DNA of 64,000 bases, from assembly GCA_016721765.1 (NCBI GenBank), contig JADKHO010000001.1, forward strand, positions 434,001 through 498,000, read 5' to 3'. The position numbers and the translations under genes are program-made. How positions within the stretch are numbered: position 1 is the first letter of the stretch; every line of letters begins with the position of its first letter. This DNA is from Bacteroidota bacterium. GTDB taxonomy: Bacteria; Bacteroidota; Bacteroidia; UBA4408. This document shows positions 17,263-26,623 of this stretch, one piece after another. The notes under the pieces are model-generated. The model saw nothing but the letters and a program-made list of their open reading frames with translations, had not been told where the DNA came from and searched no databases.

Positions 17263-17979
17263 GTGATTGATAGTCTGGTAATTATCCCTACTTACAATGA
17301 AAAGGAAAACATCGAAAAAATTATTCGAACAGTTTTTTCTTTGAAGAAGGAGTTTCACATTTTAATTATTGAAGACAATTCGCCTGACGGTACTGCCAAC
17401 ATTGTGAAACAACTCATGATGGAGTTTAAGGATAAACTTTTTATAGAAGAAAGAAAAGGCAAACTTGGCTTAGGAACCGCCTATATTCATGGATTTCGTT
17501 GGGCTTTAAAAAACAATTACGAGTACATTTTCGAAATGGATGCAGATTTTTCGCATAACCCCAATGACCTCATAAGGCTTTACGACGCCTGCGCAAATCA
17601 AGGTGCTGACGCAGCTGTTGGTTCAAGATACATCTCCGGTGGAAAAGTAAAAAACTGGCCGGTTCTTCGCATATTAATGTCCTATTTTGCATCCGTTTAT
17701 GCTCGAATTGTATTGTGGTTTAATGTTCACGACACGACTGCCGGATTTATGTGTTACAAAAGTGCTGTGCTAAAAAGAATTCACTTAGACGATATTAAAT
17801 TTACTGGTTATGCATTTCAAATTGAAATGAAATATACCGCAAGCAAACTTGGCTTCAAAATAAAAGAAGTTCCTATAACTTTTATTGATCGACAAGAAGG
17901 CGTTTCGAAAATGAGCACAAAAATTTTCAAGGAAGCATTTTTTGGAGTGCTTCAAATGCGTTTTAAAAAAATTAAATAA
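17263..17979 (+). CDS. polyprenol monophosphomannose synthase-like glycosyltransferase (GT2)
   Basis: 238 residues, a GT-A fold with no membrane anchor. Motifs: N-terminal LVIIPTYNEKENIEKII, IEDNSPDGTA, the metal-binding EMDADFSHNP, AAVGSRYISGG, and the DPM1-type C-terminus FIDRQEGVSKMS. The best match is the dolichol/polyprenol-phosphate mannosyltransferase family, which moves mannose from GDP-mannose to a lipid phosphate; the sugar cannot be proved from sequence. The start codon is GTG, since no ATG gives the conserved N-terminus. Dihydroorotase follows after 7 bp. A GDP-mannose-forming enzyme is encoded at 30978-32066. Confidence 0.9.
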   Translation: MIDSLVIIPTYNEKENIEKIIRTVFSLKKEFHILIIEDNSPDGTANIVKQLMMEFKDKLFIEERKGKLGLGTAYIHGFRWALKNNYEYIFEMDADFSHNPNDLIRLYDACANQGADAAVGSRYISGGKVKNWPVLRILMSYFASVYARIVLWFNVHDTTAGFMCYKSAVLKRIHLDDIKFTGYAFQIEMKYTASKLGFKIKEVPITFIDRQEGVSKMSTKIFKEAFFGVLQMRFKKIK

Positions 17980-17986
17980 TCTTTTC

Positions 17987-19345
17987 ATGCCGTCAACCTT
18001 CATTAAGAATGCAAGTATTGTTAATGAAGGAAATATTTTCATTGGAGATGTATTTATCGAAGGTGAAAAAATTAGTTGGATTAAGCCATATGTTAACGGC
18101 TCGGGTGCTACTCCCTCATTACCTGAGGATACTAGAATTATTGATGCCACGGGTAAATATCTTTTACCCGGAGTGATTGATGATCAAGTCCATTTTCGCG
18201 AACCGGGCCTTACCCATAAAGGAACCATTTATAGTGAATCACGCGCTGCTGTTGCCGGTGGAGTTACTTCTTACATGGAAATGCCCAACACAATTCCCAA
18301 TGTTTTTACGCAAGAATTACTAGAAGACAAATACAACCTCGCTTCAAAGAATTCATTCGCCAATTATTCCTTTTTTATGGGCGCATCAAATAGCAACATC
18401 GAGGAAGTATTAAAAACAAATCCACAAACGGTATGTGGTATTAAAATTTTTATGGGATCGTCAACCGGAAATATGCTGGTTGATAACCGCGAAACGCTTG
18501 AAACTATTTTTTCTCAATCCAAATTACTTATTGCAGTGCATTGCGAAGACGAAAAAACAATTCGCGAAAATCTAGCTCTGGCAAAAGAAAAATTCGGAGA
18601 TGCTATTCCGCCCAGCTACCATCCGATCATACGCAATGCTGAAGCATGCTACAAGTCTTCATCACTAGCGGTTAGTCTTGCTCAAAAATACAATTCCCGT
18701 TTGCACGTACTTCATATCTCAACCGCAAAGGAAACCACACTTTTTGAACAAAAGCCGCTGAACGAAAAAAGAATTACAGCAGAAGCGTGCATCCATCATT
18801 TGTGGTTTTGTGACGAAGATTATGAACGCTTAGGAAACTGGATTAAATGGAATCCGGCAATAAAATCTGCAAACGATAGAACTGAAATATGGAATGCATT
18901 ACTCGACAATAGAATTGATGTAATTGCTACCGACCATGCCCCACACACAATTGAGGAAAAGCAAAATACGTATCTCAATGCCCCTTCCGGTGGACCTTTG
19001 ATTCAACATTCACTAGTCGCTATGCTTGAGTTTTTCCATCAAAAAAAAATAACCCTCCAAAAAATTGTTGAAAAAATGTGCCACGCCCCTGCAACACTAT
19101 TTCAGATTGAAAAACGTGGATACATTCGTTCTGGTTACTTTGCCGACTTAGTATTAGTGGATTTAAATTCCCCTTGGGAAGTAAATAAGTCTAATATAAT
19201 TGCGCACTGCGGCTGGTCTCCATTTGAAGGAACTACTTTCCAAGCAAAAGTTCTAAATACTTTTGTAAATGGAGCTTGCGTCTTTGAAAATGGAAATATA
19301 AATGAAGCAATTCGTGGAAAAAGATTGACCTTCTCGCGTGAATAG
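17987..19345 (+). CDS. pyrC: dihydroorotase
   Basis: 452 residues, amidohydrolase fold; interconverts carbamoyl-aspartate and dihydroorotate in pyrimidine synthesis. The metal site reads DDQVHFREPGLTHKG, so the first His of the usual HxH pair is Gln. Other ligands look intact: likely carboxylated Lys in CGIKIFMGSSTGN, LIAVHCEDE, RLHVLHIST and ATDHAPHTIEEK. I recall the QxH form from other Bacteroidota dihydroorotases, so it may be a lineage trait. The ATG at 17987 is used; the longer frame would overlap the glycosyltransferase gene. The 3' end is convergent with the transglycosylase gene, 10 bp apart, with no obvious terminator. Confidence 0.9.
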   Translation: MPSTFIKNASIVNEGNIFIGDVFIEGEKISWIKPYVNGSGATPSLPEDTRIIDATGKYLLPGVIDDQVHFREPGLTHKGTIYSESRAAVAGGVTSYMEMPNTIPNVFTQELLEDKYNLASKNSFANYSFFMGASNSNIEEVLKTNPQTVCGIKIFMGSSTGNMLVDNRETLETIFSQSKLLIAVHCEDEKTIRENLALAKEKFGDAIPPSYHPIIRNAEACYKSSSLAVSLAQKYNSRLHVLHISTAKETTLFEQKPLNEKRITAEACIHHLWFCDEDYERLGNWIKWNPAIKSANDRTEIWNALLDNRIDVIATDHAPHTIEEKQNTYLNAPSGGPLIQHSLVAMLEFFHQKKITLQKIVEKMCHAPATLFQIEKRGYIRSGYFADLVLVDLNSPWEVNKSNIIAHCGWSPFEGTTFQAKVLNTFVNGACVFENGNINEAIRGKRLTFSRE

Positions 19346-19355
19346 TAATTCACTT

Positions 19356-21305
19356 TCAAAAAATATCTTCTTGTTCCTCTTGAATCTGAATGGTATCGCT
19401 AACCAACACCATACTTTTAGCAAATCCCTTTAAAATTACATTTGGTACAAGCTCGCTCTTTTCCTGTTCAGTTAGCGCACCTTTTCTAACCATATGCCCT
19501 GCTACCAATGAGTAATAACTGGCAACACTTTCTTTTAATTTTCCATCCGGCCCAAAGTTGTATTTAAACCCTTTCGGGCGAGGTACAATCATTGCTAAAA
19601 AAATACTTTCAGCGAGCGACAATTCCGAAGGTTTCTTTTCAAAATAAAAACGGCTTGCTTCCCCAATACCATATACATTTGGCCCCCACTCAATTATATT
19701 TAGGTACACTTCATACATTCTTTCTTTACTCACCAGTCGATTGTTTTCAATAAGCCAAACCAACATGGCCTCTTCCATTTTTCGAGCAATTGTTTTATTG
19801 CGTGTAAGAAATACATTTTTAACCAACTGCATACTAATAGTGCTGCCCCCTCTTACAAATCGTTTCTCCTTAAAATTTGTAGCTATCGATTTTCGAAAGG
19901 CATCTTCATTAAAACCGGAATGCGAATAAAAATTACCGTCTTCGGAAGTGAGTAAAGCAGCTTTCATTGAAGTACTAATTTCATTTATCGGAGTATAATA
20001 AGGATTACTTGTACCAACCGAAAAACTCCGTACTGCTCTATCTTTCTCGTATGCCGTATATTGGAATTCCCCATTCATTTTTGCCAAATTGGTATTTCCA
20101 AAACCTAATATCTTAAAATTCTTCTTACTTAATGAAGAGCTGAATTCAAGTTCATTAGGATATTTTGTGTCGATAAAAAAATGAAGCTTATAAGACAAGG
20201 AACCGCTCGTCTTTATTCCATCAATATTTTCAAATAATCCCTTCGGAAAGGATTCAAAAAAATCTTGCGCGCTACACTCCGGAAGGCTTACATCTAACTT
20301 AATTTTGTGTGTTGGATAAATCTGATAGCTCAAACAGGGATGATATTTGACTTTGTTATATGAAACCGTTGAAGTACTATCCAATTCCACAAAATTTGTC
20401 CCAATGCGCAACAAATAATCTAAGGTTTGGTTTTGAATTATCACATTGTTTGCGGAAACTCTCCAATGGTTGAGTTGAAAATTTTTTGCCGAAATCCGGC
20501 CACTTAACAATAAAGAATTATTTTCATAAGATGCTCTGTCCAGTTTCATTTGAATGGTGTCGAAGGTTAATGAAAGTTTCCATTTTTGCTTCAATAAAGG
20601 CAAAAATGTCCCACCCTTTTCTTGAGGAAATAGTTTCAAATCAGCTGTCCTTTCATCCGAAAAAATACTTCCTTCTGCAAGCCATCGCTGTGCAACATTA
20701 TTCTCCAACAAAATAATTTGTGTGCTAAAAACATGGTCTTTAATTTCAAGCTTTGGCACATTCGCTTTCATTTCTATACTATCCCCTTCAAAGCTTACAA
20801 TTGTATTTTTAAAACGAACACTCGATGGAATTGCATCAAATAAGGTGCTTAGCATTTTTTCGGCATACCTGCTATAATCCGCTTTTACAATAACACTATC
20901 CTGTTTATCCTTTTTTTGTTGTATCAAAAATGAAAAATTATTCCGGTTTGAACTTTTAATAATGTGTAAGTAGGTATTGGCTATTTCCAAATTACTAAAA
21001 CGCACTTTTCCTGTAAGAAGCGGAAACAAACGAATATTAAGAAATACAGAATCTATTTGAAGTAAGGTATCGGATGCTTGCGGTGCCAGAGTAACTCCTT
21101 TTATAAGCAATCCATTTAGTCCCTTGAAATCAGCTAAATGGATAGCAATTTGAGTATGATAGCGCTGCTCGAAGGCTGTCAATTTTTTGTTTAGGATGTA
21201 GGTCAGCAATGAATTTCTGAAAAGTAGAAATAACACCAATAGGCTAAAAAAGCCAATACCGCATACTATAAGTATTCTCTTCAAACGAAAGTTCATAAGC
21301 TCCAT
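19356..21305 (-). CDS. GT51 peptidoglycan transglycosylase with large N-terminal periplasmic region
   Basis: About 649 residues. One N-terminal membrane anchor (ILIVCGIGFFSLLVLFLLF); a roughly 370-residue beta-rich region resembling AsmA-type proteins (SGSLSYKLHFFIDTKYPNEL); then a glycosyltransferase-51 domain with motif 1 LLTSEDGNFYSHSGF (catalytic Glu), motif 2 RGGSTISMQLVKNVFL, motif 3 RKMEEAMLVWLIE and YLNIIEWGPNVYGIGEASR. It polymerises lipid II but has no transpeptidase domain, so it is monofunctional; at about three times MtgA length it is an unusual architecture. The start is the ATG at 21305 or 21296. Confidence 0.9.
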   Translation of the reverse strand: MELMNFRLKRILIVCGIGFFSLLVLFLLFRNSLLTYILNKKLTAFEQRYHTQIAIHLADFKGLNGLLIKGVTLAPQASDTLLQIDSVFLNIRLFPLLTGKVRFSNLEIANTYLHIIKSSNRNNFSFLIQQKKDKQDSVIVKADYSRYAEKMLSTLFDAIPSSVRFKNTIVSFEGDSIEMKANVPKLEIKDHVFSTQIILLENNVAQRWLAEGSIFSDERTADLKLFPQEKGGTFLPLLKQKWKLSLTFDTIQMKLDRASYENNSLLLSGRISAKNFQLNHWRVSANNVIIQNQTLDYLLRIGTNFVELDSTSTVSYNKVKYHPCLSYQIYPTHKIKLDVSLPECSAQDFFESFPKGLFENIDGIKTSGSLSYKLHFFIDTKYPNELEFSSSLSKKNFKILGFGNTNLAKMNGEFQYTAYEKDRAVRSFSVGTSNPYYTPINEISTSMKAALLTSEDGNFYSHSGFNEDAFRKSIATNFKEKRFVRGGSTISMQLVKNVFLTRNKTIARKMEEAMLVWLIENNRLVSKERMYEVYLNIIEWGPNVYGIGEASRFYFEKKPSELSLAESIFLAMIVPRPKGFKYNFGPDGKLKESVASYYSLVAGHMVRKGALTEQEKSELVPNVILKGFAKSMVLVSDTIQIQEEQEDIF

Positions 21306-21315
21306 CAATATTTGT

Positions 21316-21323
21316 TACTTTTG
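21316..21323 (+). promoter_or_regulatory. -7 promoter element TACTTTTG
   Basis: TACTTTTG ends 16 nt before the DUF4296 gene start, in the short divergent gap with the transglycosylase gene. Confidence 0.5.
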
Positions 21324-21339
21324 CTTTCAAATAAAAGCA

Positions 21340-21693
21340 ATGCAATTTATAAATAAGTCCATACTTTTTGCGGGTTTTCTATTTTTCTTGATTTCATGCA
21401 GTTCTAAAAAAGATACACTCCCCGATGGTATCTTAAAAAAAGAAGCAATGGTTGCGGTAATGATAGATATTCAATTAGCTGATGCAGCAGTGAATTTAAG
21501 CAATTATGGCCAAACAAATTTCCCAAACGACAAGGAAAAACTATTCGAATCTATTTATTTAAAACATAAAATAAATAAGAAAATTTTTGAAGCTAGTTTT
21601 TCCTACTATACTGCTCATCCCGATGATTTTGAAAAGATTTACGATGAAGTAATTACCGGCTTGAGCAGCAAACAAGCAGAATTGGCAAAATAA
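21340..21693 (+). CDS. DUF4296 lipoprotein
   Basis: 117 residues: lipoprotein signal with lipobox FFLISC (Cys about 20), then a helical domain starting DGILKKEAMVAVMIDIQLADA, the hallmark of DUF4296, a small Bacteroidota family of unknown function. It probably sits in the outer membrane facing the periplasm. Divergent from the transglycosylase and convergent with the alpha/beta hydrolase, whose stop lies 3 bp away. Confidence 0.85.
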   Translation: MQFINKSILFAGFLFFLISCSSKKDTLPDGILKKEAMVAVMIDIQLADAAVNLSNYGQTNFPNDKEKLFESIYLKHKINKKIFEASFSYYTAHPDDFEKIYDEVITGLSSKQAELAK

Positions 21694-21695
21694 TT

Positions 21696-22499
21696 TTAAT
21701 AAGGTGTGCGAAAACAAACGCGCGCAAATTTTTTAGTCGCCCTCAACGTTTCCGTTTCCGCTTCAAAAAATCCCATGTGCCCCGCATTTTCCAAGGTTTG
21801 TGTGTAGGTATTTTTAGCTAATGAAAATAAGGGTTTAATTCGCTCAAATGGAATTGTAGTATCTAATTTACCTGCAATAAACAATACCGGATAGCGTGCA
21901 AATTTCAATACCACTTCTCGATTTTTACGCACTTTCATTCCTTCCAATGCTGCTATTATACCTTGCTGCGAAGTGCGCACACTAATGCTTTGAGCAAGTT
22001 CAACCTTGTTCCTAAAGAGATCCACATTTAAGGGTGCGAACAATTTCTTTGTAGCTTCTTGCGCATAAACTTTAGGATTCTTTTTTACAAATTCAATAGC
22101 CTTTTCGCGATCACGCTTTTTCTCTTTAGAATCAGGCAAGGCAGTGGAATGAAATAAAACCATTCCTTTCAAATTATCGGAATACAATTCTGCAAAAGCT
22201 AAAGCTACATACCCACCCATTGAATGGCCAACCAAAATATAGCGTCTTAAATGCAAACTGTCGAGCACCGCTTTCACACTTTGAGCCATCAATTCCATCC
22301 GATGCACATATCCAAAACACTCGCTTTCACCATGGCCAGGTAAGTCAATTAAAATTACTTTATACACCTTTGAAAGTCGTTCCGCATACTCACTCCAAAT
22401 TTGCGACGATTCTAAAAAACCATGCAAAAGCACAATGGCACGGCCTTTACCTTTTACTTGGTAAGAAATTTTTCCGTATTTGAAGGGTACGGTTTGCAT
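21696..22499 (-). CDS. alpha/beta hydrolase
   Basis: About 267 residues. IVLLHGFLESSQIWSEY (oxyanion region), nucleophile elbow VGHSMGGYVALAFAE, acid region LFIAGKLDTTIPFERI and catalytic His in LENAGHMGFFEAE complete a Ser-Asp-His triad. The substrate cannot be predicted. Its ATG shares one base with the stop of the aminopeptidase P gene (TGATG), so translation is probably coupled. A GTG one codon upstream is less likely. Confidence 0.9.
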   Translation of the reverse strand: MQTVPFKYGKISYQVKGKGRAIVLLHGFLESSQIWSEYAERLSKVYKVILIDLPGHGESECFGYVHRMELMAQSVKAVLDSLHLRRYILVGHSMGGYVALAFAELYSDNLKGMVLFHSTALPDSKEKKRDREKAIEFVKKNPKVYAQEATKKLFAPLNVDLFRNKVELAQSISVRTSQQGIIAALEGMKVRKNREVVLKFARYPVLFIAGKLDTTIPFERIKPLFSLAKNTYTQTLENAGHMGFFEAETETLRATKKFARVCFRTPY

Positions 22500-23791
22500 C
22501 ACTTTTGTTGCATCAAACGCTCAATCTCTTCCACTTCCAATGGAATATTTTTCATCAAATCCACCGGTCCTTTTTTAGTTACCAAAATATTATTCTCAAT
22601 TCGGATACCTAAACTTTCTTCCGGAATATAAATTCCGGGTTCACATGTAAATACCATGCCTTCCTCTAGTGGGCGCTTGAAATCACCCACATCATGTACA
22701 TCTAATCCTAAAAAATGTGAGGTGCCATGCATGAAATATTTTTTATACAAAGGCTTATTCTTATCCTGTTTGGCAACTGCTTTCGCATCTAATAATCCAA
22801 GTCCAATTAATTCCTTCTCCATCAATTTTCCAACTTCCACATGATACTTCTCAATTGTATTACCAACAACCAACATCTTCGTTGCTGCTTTCATCACACG
22901 CAAAACAGCATTATATACATCCTTTTGGCGTTTTGTAAACTTTCCGTTTACCGGCAAACAACGGGTTAAATCAGATGCGTAATTACCATACTCTGCTGCC
23001 ACATCAAGCAATATCACATCGCCGTTTTTACATTCGCGATTATTCTCTACATAATGCAAAACACAAGCACTTGCACCTGAAGCGATAATTGGCCCATACG
23101 CAAATCCTTGTGAACGATTACGAATAAATTCATGAATCAATTCCGCTTCAATTTCATATTCTTTCACACCCGGCTTAATAAATTTCAATAACCTTCTAAA
23201 GCCCTTTTCTGTAATGTTACATGCTTGCTGTATTAATTCAATTTCATACTTTGATTTAATTGCTCGTAAATGATGCATAATTGGCGCCGAGCGCTCGTAT
23301 TTATGCAAAGGAAAATTATCCTTACACCACTTAATAAATCGAGCATCTCTTGTCTCCGTTTCAATTGTCGCTCGTGTATGTTCATTGGTATTCAAATACA
23401 CATTTTCAGCACGAAACAAGAGCGTTTTAAAGAGGGTATTAAATTCATGCAACCAATAAATAGTTTGGATTCCTGATGCAGCAGTTGCTTCTGCTTTAGT
23501 ATATTTATGTCCCTCCCAAATTGCAATATGCGCATTGGTTTCCTTTAAAAATAAAACTTCGCGGTGATGCGAGTCTTTTGCATCAGGAAAAATAACAAGT
23601 ATGCTTTCTTCCTGATCAATACCCGACAAATAAAACAAGTCCGAATTTTGCCGAAAGCCCATCGAACCATCCGCATTCGTAGGCAATATATCATTACTGT
23701 TAAATACCGCAATTGAATTTGATTTTAATTTTTTCGCGAAACGTGCACGATTTTCGATGAACAATTTTGAGTTAATGGGGTTGTATTTCAT
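22499..23791 (-). CDS. pepP: aminopeptidase P family protein (Xaa-Pro aminopeptidase, M24B)
   Basis: 430 residues: N-terminal creatinase-like domain (FAKKLKSNSIAVFNSNDILP) and C-terminal pita-bread metallopeptidase. Ligand motifs: LLDVAAEYGNYASDLTR (two Asp), HGTSHFLGLDVHDVG (His), FTCEPGIYIPEE (Glu) and GIRIENNILVT (Glu). It removes an N-terminal residue preceding proline, in the cytoplasm. First gene of a two-gene unit with the alpha/beta hydrolase. Confidence 0.95.
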   Translation of the reverse strand: MKYNPINSKLFIENRARFAKKLKSNSIAVFNSNDILPTNADGSMGFRQNSDLFYLSGIDQEESILVIFPDAKDSHHREVLFLKETNAHIAIWEGHKYTKAEATAASGIQTIYWLHEFNTLFKTLLFRAENVYLNTNEHTRATIETETRDARFIKWCKDNFPLHKYERSAPIMHHLRAIKSKYEIELIQQACNITEKGFRRLLKFIKPGVKEYEIEAELIHEFIRNRSQGFAYGPIIASGASACVLHYVENNRECKNGDVILLDVAAEYGNYASDLTRCLPVNGKFTKRQKDVYNAVLRVMKAATKMLVVGNTIEKYHVEVGKLMEKELIGLGLLDAKAVAKQDKNKPLYKKYFMHGTSHFLGLDVHDVGDFKRPLEEGMVFTCEPGIYIPEESLGIRIENNILVTKKGPVDLMKNIPLEVEEIERLMQQK

Positions 23792-23862
23792 AGCCTATGA
23801 TTTATATCATACCCTTAAGTTTCCTGTAATCTCTAAGGGAATAATGATGTTTGGAAATTAAA

Positions 23863-23893
23863 TTTGTTTAGAATGTATTTGATTATAAATTTG
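23863..23893 (+). promoter_or_regulatory. sdhCAB promoter: TTTG-N19-TAAATTTG
   Basis: TTTG at 23863-23866 and TAAATTTG at 23886-23893 with 19 bp between: a full match to the Bacteroidota housekeeping promoter. It predicts a 5' leader of about 55 nt before sdhC. Confidence 0.75.
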
Positions 23894-23954
23894 TGTGCTG
23901 TAAATATAAAAACTATTCATCACAAGCTTCCTCAAATAAATCCTTCACACAACA

Positions 23955-24635
23955 ATGAGTCAATCAAAAAAATTTTTGGAATCATCTCTAGGTAAAAAAG
24001 TAATAATGGGCCTTACCGGTCTATTTTTAATCACTTTTTTAGTTGTACACTGCGGTGTAAATGCTTGTATTTTTGCCAACGATGGCGGTCTACTATTTAA
24101 TACTGCCGCACATTTCATGGGTACCAACATCCTTATTCGTACTACCGAAATAGTGCTTTTTTTCGGAATCATCCTTCACATTGTTCAAGCTTTAATCCTA
24201 ACACTTAATAATGCTAAAGCGCGCCCGGTAAAATATGCTAAAACCAATGCAAGCGCCAATAGTACCTGGTATTCACGCAGTATGGGTTTACTCGGAACTC
24301 TCTTATTGTTGTTTCTGATTTTGCACTTAGGGCATTTTTGGGTAAAAAGCCGTTTTACCGGTTTACCCGGATTAGATGCCAACGGGCACGATAATTTATA
24401 CGCCGAAATGAAAATTGTTTTTTCTTATGGTGGTGCAGTAGCAGTATATGTATTAGGTATGATTTCATTAGCTTACCACTTGCTTCATGGCTTTCAATCC
24501 GCTTTTCAAACCCTTGGATTAAACCATAAAAATTTTACCCCATTTATTAAAAAATTAGGAATTGCATTCTCCATTATTGTTCCTTTGATTTTTGCGCTTA
24601 TGCCACTGGCAATGTACTTTCATTGGATAAACTAA
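23955..24635 (+). CDS. sdhC: succinate dehydrogenase cytochrome b subunit
   Basis: 226 residues with five predicted membrane helices, the b558 type in which one polypeptide replaces SdhC plus SdhD. Candidate haem histidines lie in LVVHCGVNACIF, AAHFMG, IILHIVQAL, LILHLGHFW and SLAYHLLHGFQSA. It anchors the complex and passes electrons between the iron-sulfur subunit and menaquinone. First gene of sdhCAB, 26 bp before sdhA. Confidence 0.95.
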   Translation: MSQSKKFLESSLGKKVIMGLTGLFLITFLVVHCGVNACIFANDGGLLFNTAAHFMGTNILIRTTEIVLFFGIILHIVQALILTLNNAKARPVKYAKTNASANSTWYSRSMGLLGTLLLLFLILHLGHFWVKSRFTGLPGLDANGHDNLYAEMKIVFSYGGAVAVYVLGMISLAYHLLHGFQSAFQTLGLNHKNFTPFIKKLGIAFSIIVPLIFALMPLAMYFHWIN

Positions 24636-24661
24636 TTAACCTGCTTCAACACTCAAACTAA

Positions 24662-26575
24662 ATGAAATTAGATAGTAAAATTCCTGCAGGTCCGCTTGCT
24701 GAAAAATGGACAAAACATAAATCCAGCATTAAACTGGTAAACCCGGCGAATAAAAGAAAACTGGAAGTTATTGTGATTGGAACCGGACTTGCCGGTGCCT
24801 CTGCTGCTGCCAGCTTAGCTGAGTTGGGCTATAAAGTAAAAGCATTTTGCTACCAAGATAGCCCGCGCAGAGCACACAGTATTGCTGCTCAAGGCGGAAT
24901 TAATTCTGCCAAAAATTATAAAAACGACGGAGATAGCGTGTATCGCTTGTTTTACGATACCATTAAAGGTGGCGATTTTCGTGCCCGCGAAGCAAATGTG
25001 CATCGGCTAGCCGAAGTAAGTGTAAATATTATTGATCAATGTGTTGCACAAGGTGTTCCTTTTGCGCGCGAATACGGCGGCTTACTCGATAACCGTAGCT
25101 TTGGCGGCTCTCAGGTTTCACGTACTTTTTACGCACGTGGTCAAACCGGACAGCAACTCCTATTAGGCGCTTACTCCGCATTGAGTCGTCAAGTTGGACT
25201 TAAAAATGTTGAAATGTTTAACCGTCATGAGATGGTTGAACTGGTTAATATCGATGGCAAAGCACGCGGAATTATTGCTCGAAATCTGGTAACCGGCGAA
25301 TTAGAGCGTCACTTTGGACATGCGGTTGTTTTGGCAAGTGGTGGATATGGAAACGTATTTTTCTTAAGCACCAATGCCATGGGATGCAATGTAACGGCAA
25401 TATGGAAAGCTTATAAGCAAGGTGCATTTTTTGGCAACCCTTGTTTCACTCAAATTCACCCAACTTGTATTCCGGTAAGTGGCGATTATCAAAGCAAACT
25501 CACCCTTATGAGCGAAAGTTTGCGTAACGATGGCCGTGTTTGGGTACCAAAAGCAAAGGGCGATAAACGTAAACCCCAAGATATTCCGGAAGAAGAAAGA
25601 GATTATTACCTCGAAAGAAAATATCCAAGTTATGGAAACCTTGCTCCTCGCGACATTGCTTCACGAGCTGCTAAAGAAGCCTGTGATGATGGTCGTGGTG
25701 TAGGCGAATCAGGCTTGGCGGTGTATTTGGATTTCGCTGCAGCGATCAAACGCTTAGGAAAAAATGTTATCGAAGAACGTTATGGAAACCTCTTCGATAT
25801 GTATGCACACATCACCAACGAAAATCCTTATGAAGTGCCCATGCGCATCTATCCTGCTGTGCATTACACCATGGGTGGTCTTTGGGTGGATTATAATTTA
25901 ATGACTACTGTTCCCGGCTTATACGCAACCGGCGAAGCAAACTTTAGCGATCACGGTGCTAATCGTCTTGGCGCTTCGGCATTAATGCAAGGCTTGGCCG
26001 ATGGCTACTTTGTTTTACCGTATACCATCGGAGAATATTTAGCCGGTGAAATTTTCACCAAAGCAATTCCAACCGATCATCCTGCTTTTATTGATGCCGA
26101 AAATAATGCCAAAGCACGAATGGAAAAATTGCTCTCAATTAAAGGCACTAAAACAGTGGACGATTACCACAAAGAATTGGGGAAAATTATGTGGGATTAT
26201 TGTGGAATGGCCCGAACTGCCGAAGGTTTAACTAAAGCAAAAGGAATGATTAAAGAATTACGCAAAGAATTCTGGAGCAATGTGAAAGTTACCGGCGGAA
26301 TGAACGAACTAAACCCCGATTTAGAAAAAGCAGGCAGAGTTGCTGATTTTATTGAATTGGGCGAGCTAATGGTAAACGATGCCTTCCAACGCAATGAATC
26401 CTGTGGTGGGCATTTCCGTACCGAATATCAAGACGAAGGCGAAGCAAAACGCAACGATGAAAATTACGCCTACGTAGCAGCTTGGGAGTTTAAAGGAATT
26501 GACAATGAACCGGAAGTACATAAAGAAGAACTGGTTTACGAAAATATCAAACTAGCTACAAGAAGCTATAAATAA
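24662..26575 (+). CDS. sdhA: succinate dehydrogenase/fumarate reductase flavoprotein subunit
   Basis: 637 residues. FAD-binding VIVIGTGLAGASAAASLAE near the N-terminus; covalent flavin attachment at His72 in RRAHSIAAQGGINSAKN; active-site regions HPTCIPVSGDY, ASRAAKEACDDGRGVG (catalytic Arg region) and RIYPAVHYTMGGLWVDY; FAD-binding GEANFSDHGANRLGASALMQ. It oxidises succinate to fumarate on the cytoplasmic side of complex II. Central gene of the operon. Confidence 0.97.
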   Translation: MKLDSKIPAGPLAEKWTKHKSSIKLVNPANKRKLEVIVIGTGLAGASAAASLAELGYKVKAFCYQDSPRRAHSIAAQGGINSAKNYKNDGDSVYRLFYDTIKGGDFRAREANVHRLAEVSVNIIDQCVAQGVPFAREYGGLLDNRSFGGSQVSRTFYARGQTGQQLLLGAYSALSRQVGLKNVEMFNRHEMVELVNIDGKARGIIARNLVTGELERHFGHAVVLASGGYGNVFFLSTNAMGCNVTAIWKAYKQGAFFGNPCFTQIHPTCIPVSGDYQSKLTLMSESLRNDGRVWVPKAKGDKRKPQDIPEEERDYYLERKYPSYGNLAPRDIASRAAKEACDDGRGVGESGLAVYLDFAAAIKRLGKNVIEERYGNLFDMYAHITNENPYEVPMRIYPAVHYTMGGLWVDYNLMTTVPGLYATGEANFSDHGANRLGASALMQGLADGYFVLPYTIGEYLAGEIFTKAIPTDHPAFIDAENNAKARMEKLLSIKGTKTVDDYHKELGKIMWDYCGMARTAEGLTKAKGMIKELRKEFWSNVKVTGGMNELNPDLEKAGRVADFIELGELMVNDAFQRNESCGGHFRTEYQDEGEAKRNDENYAYVAAWEFKGIDNEPEVHKEELVYENIKLATRSYK

Positions 26576-26623
26576 GTTACTGTTCCGGATTTCCGGAAAT
26601 CCAAAACAATAAAGAAATAAGCG

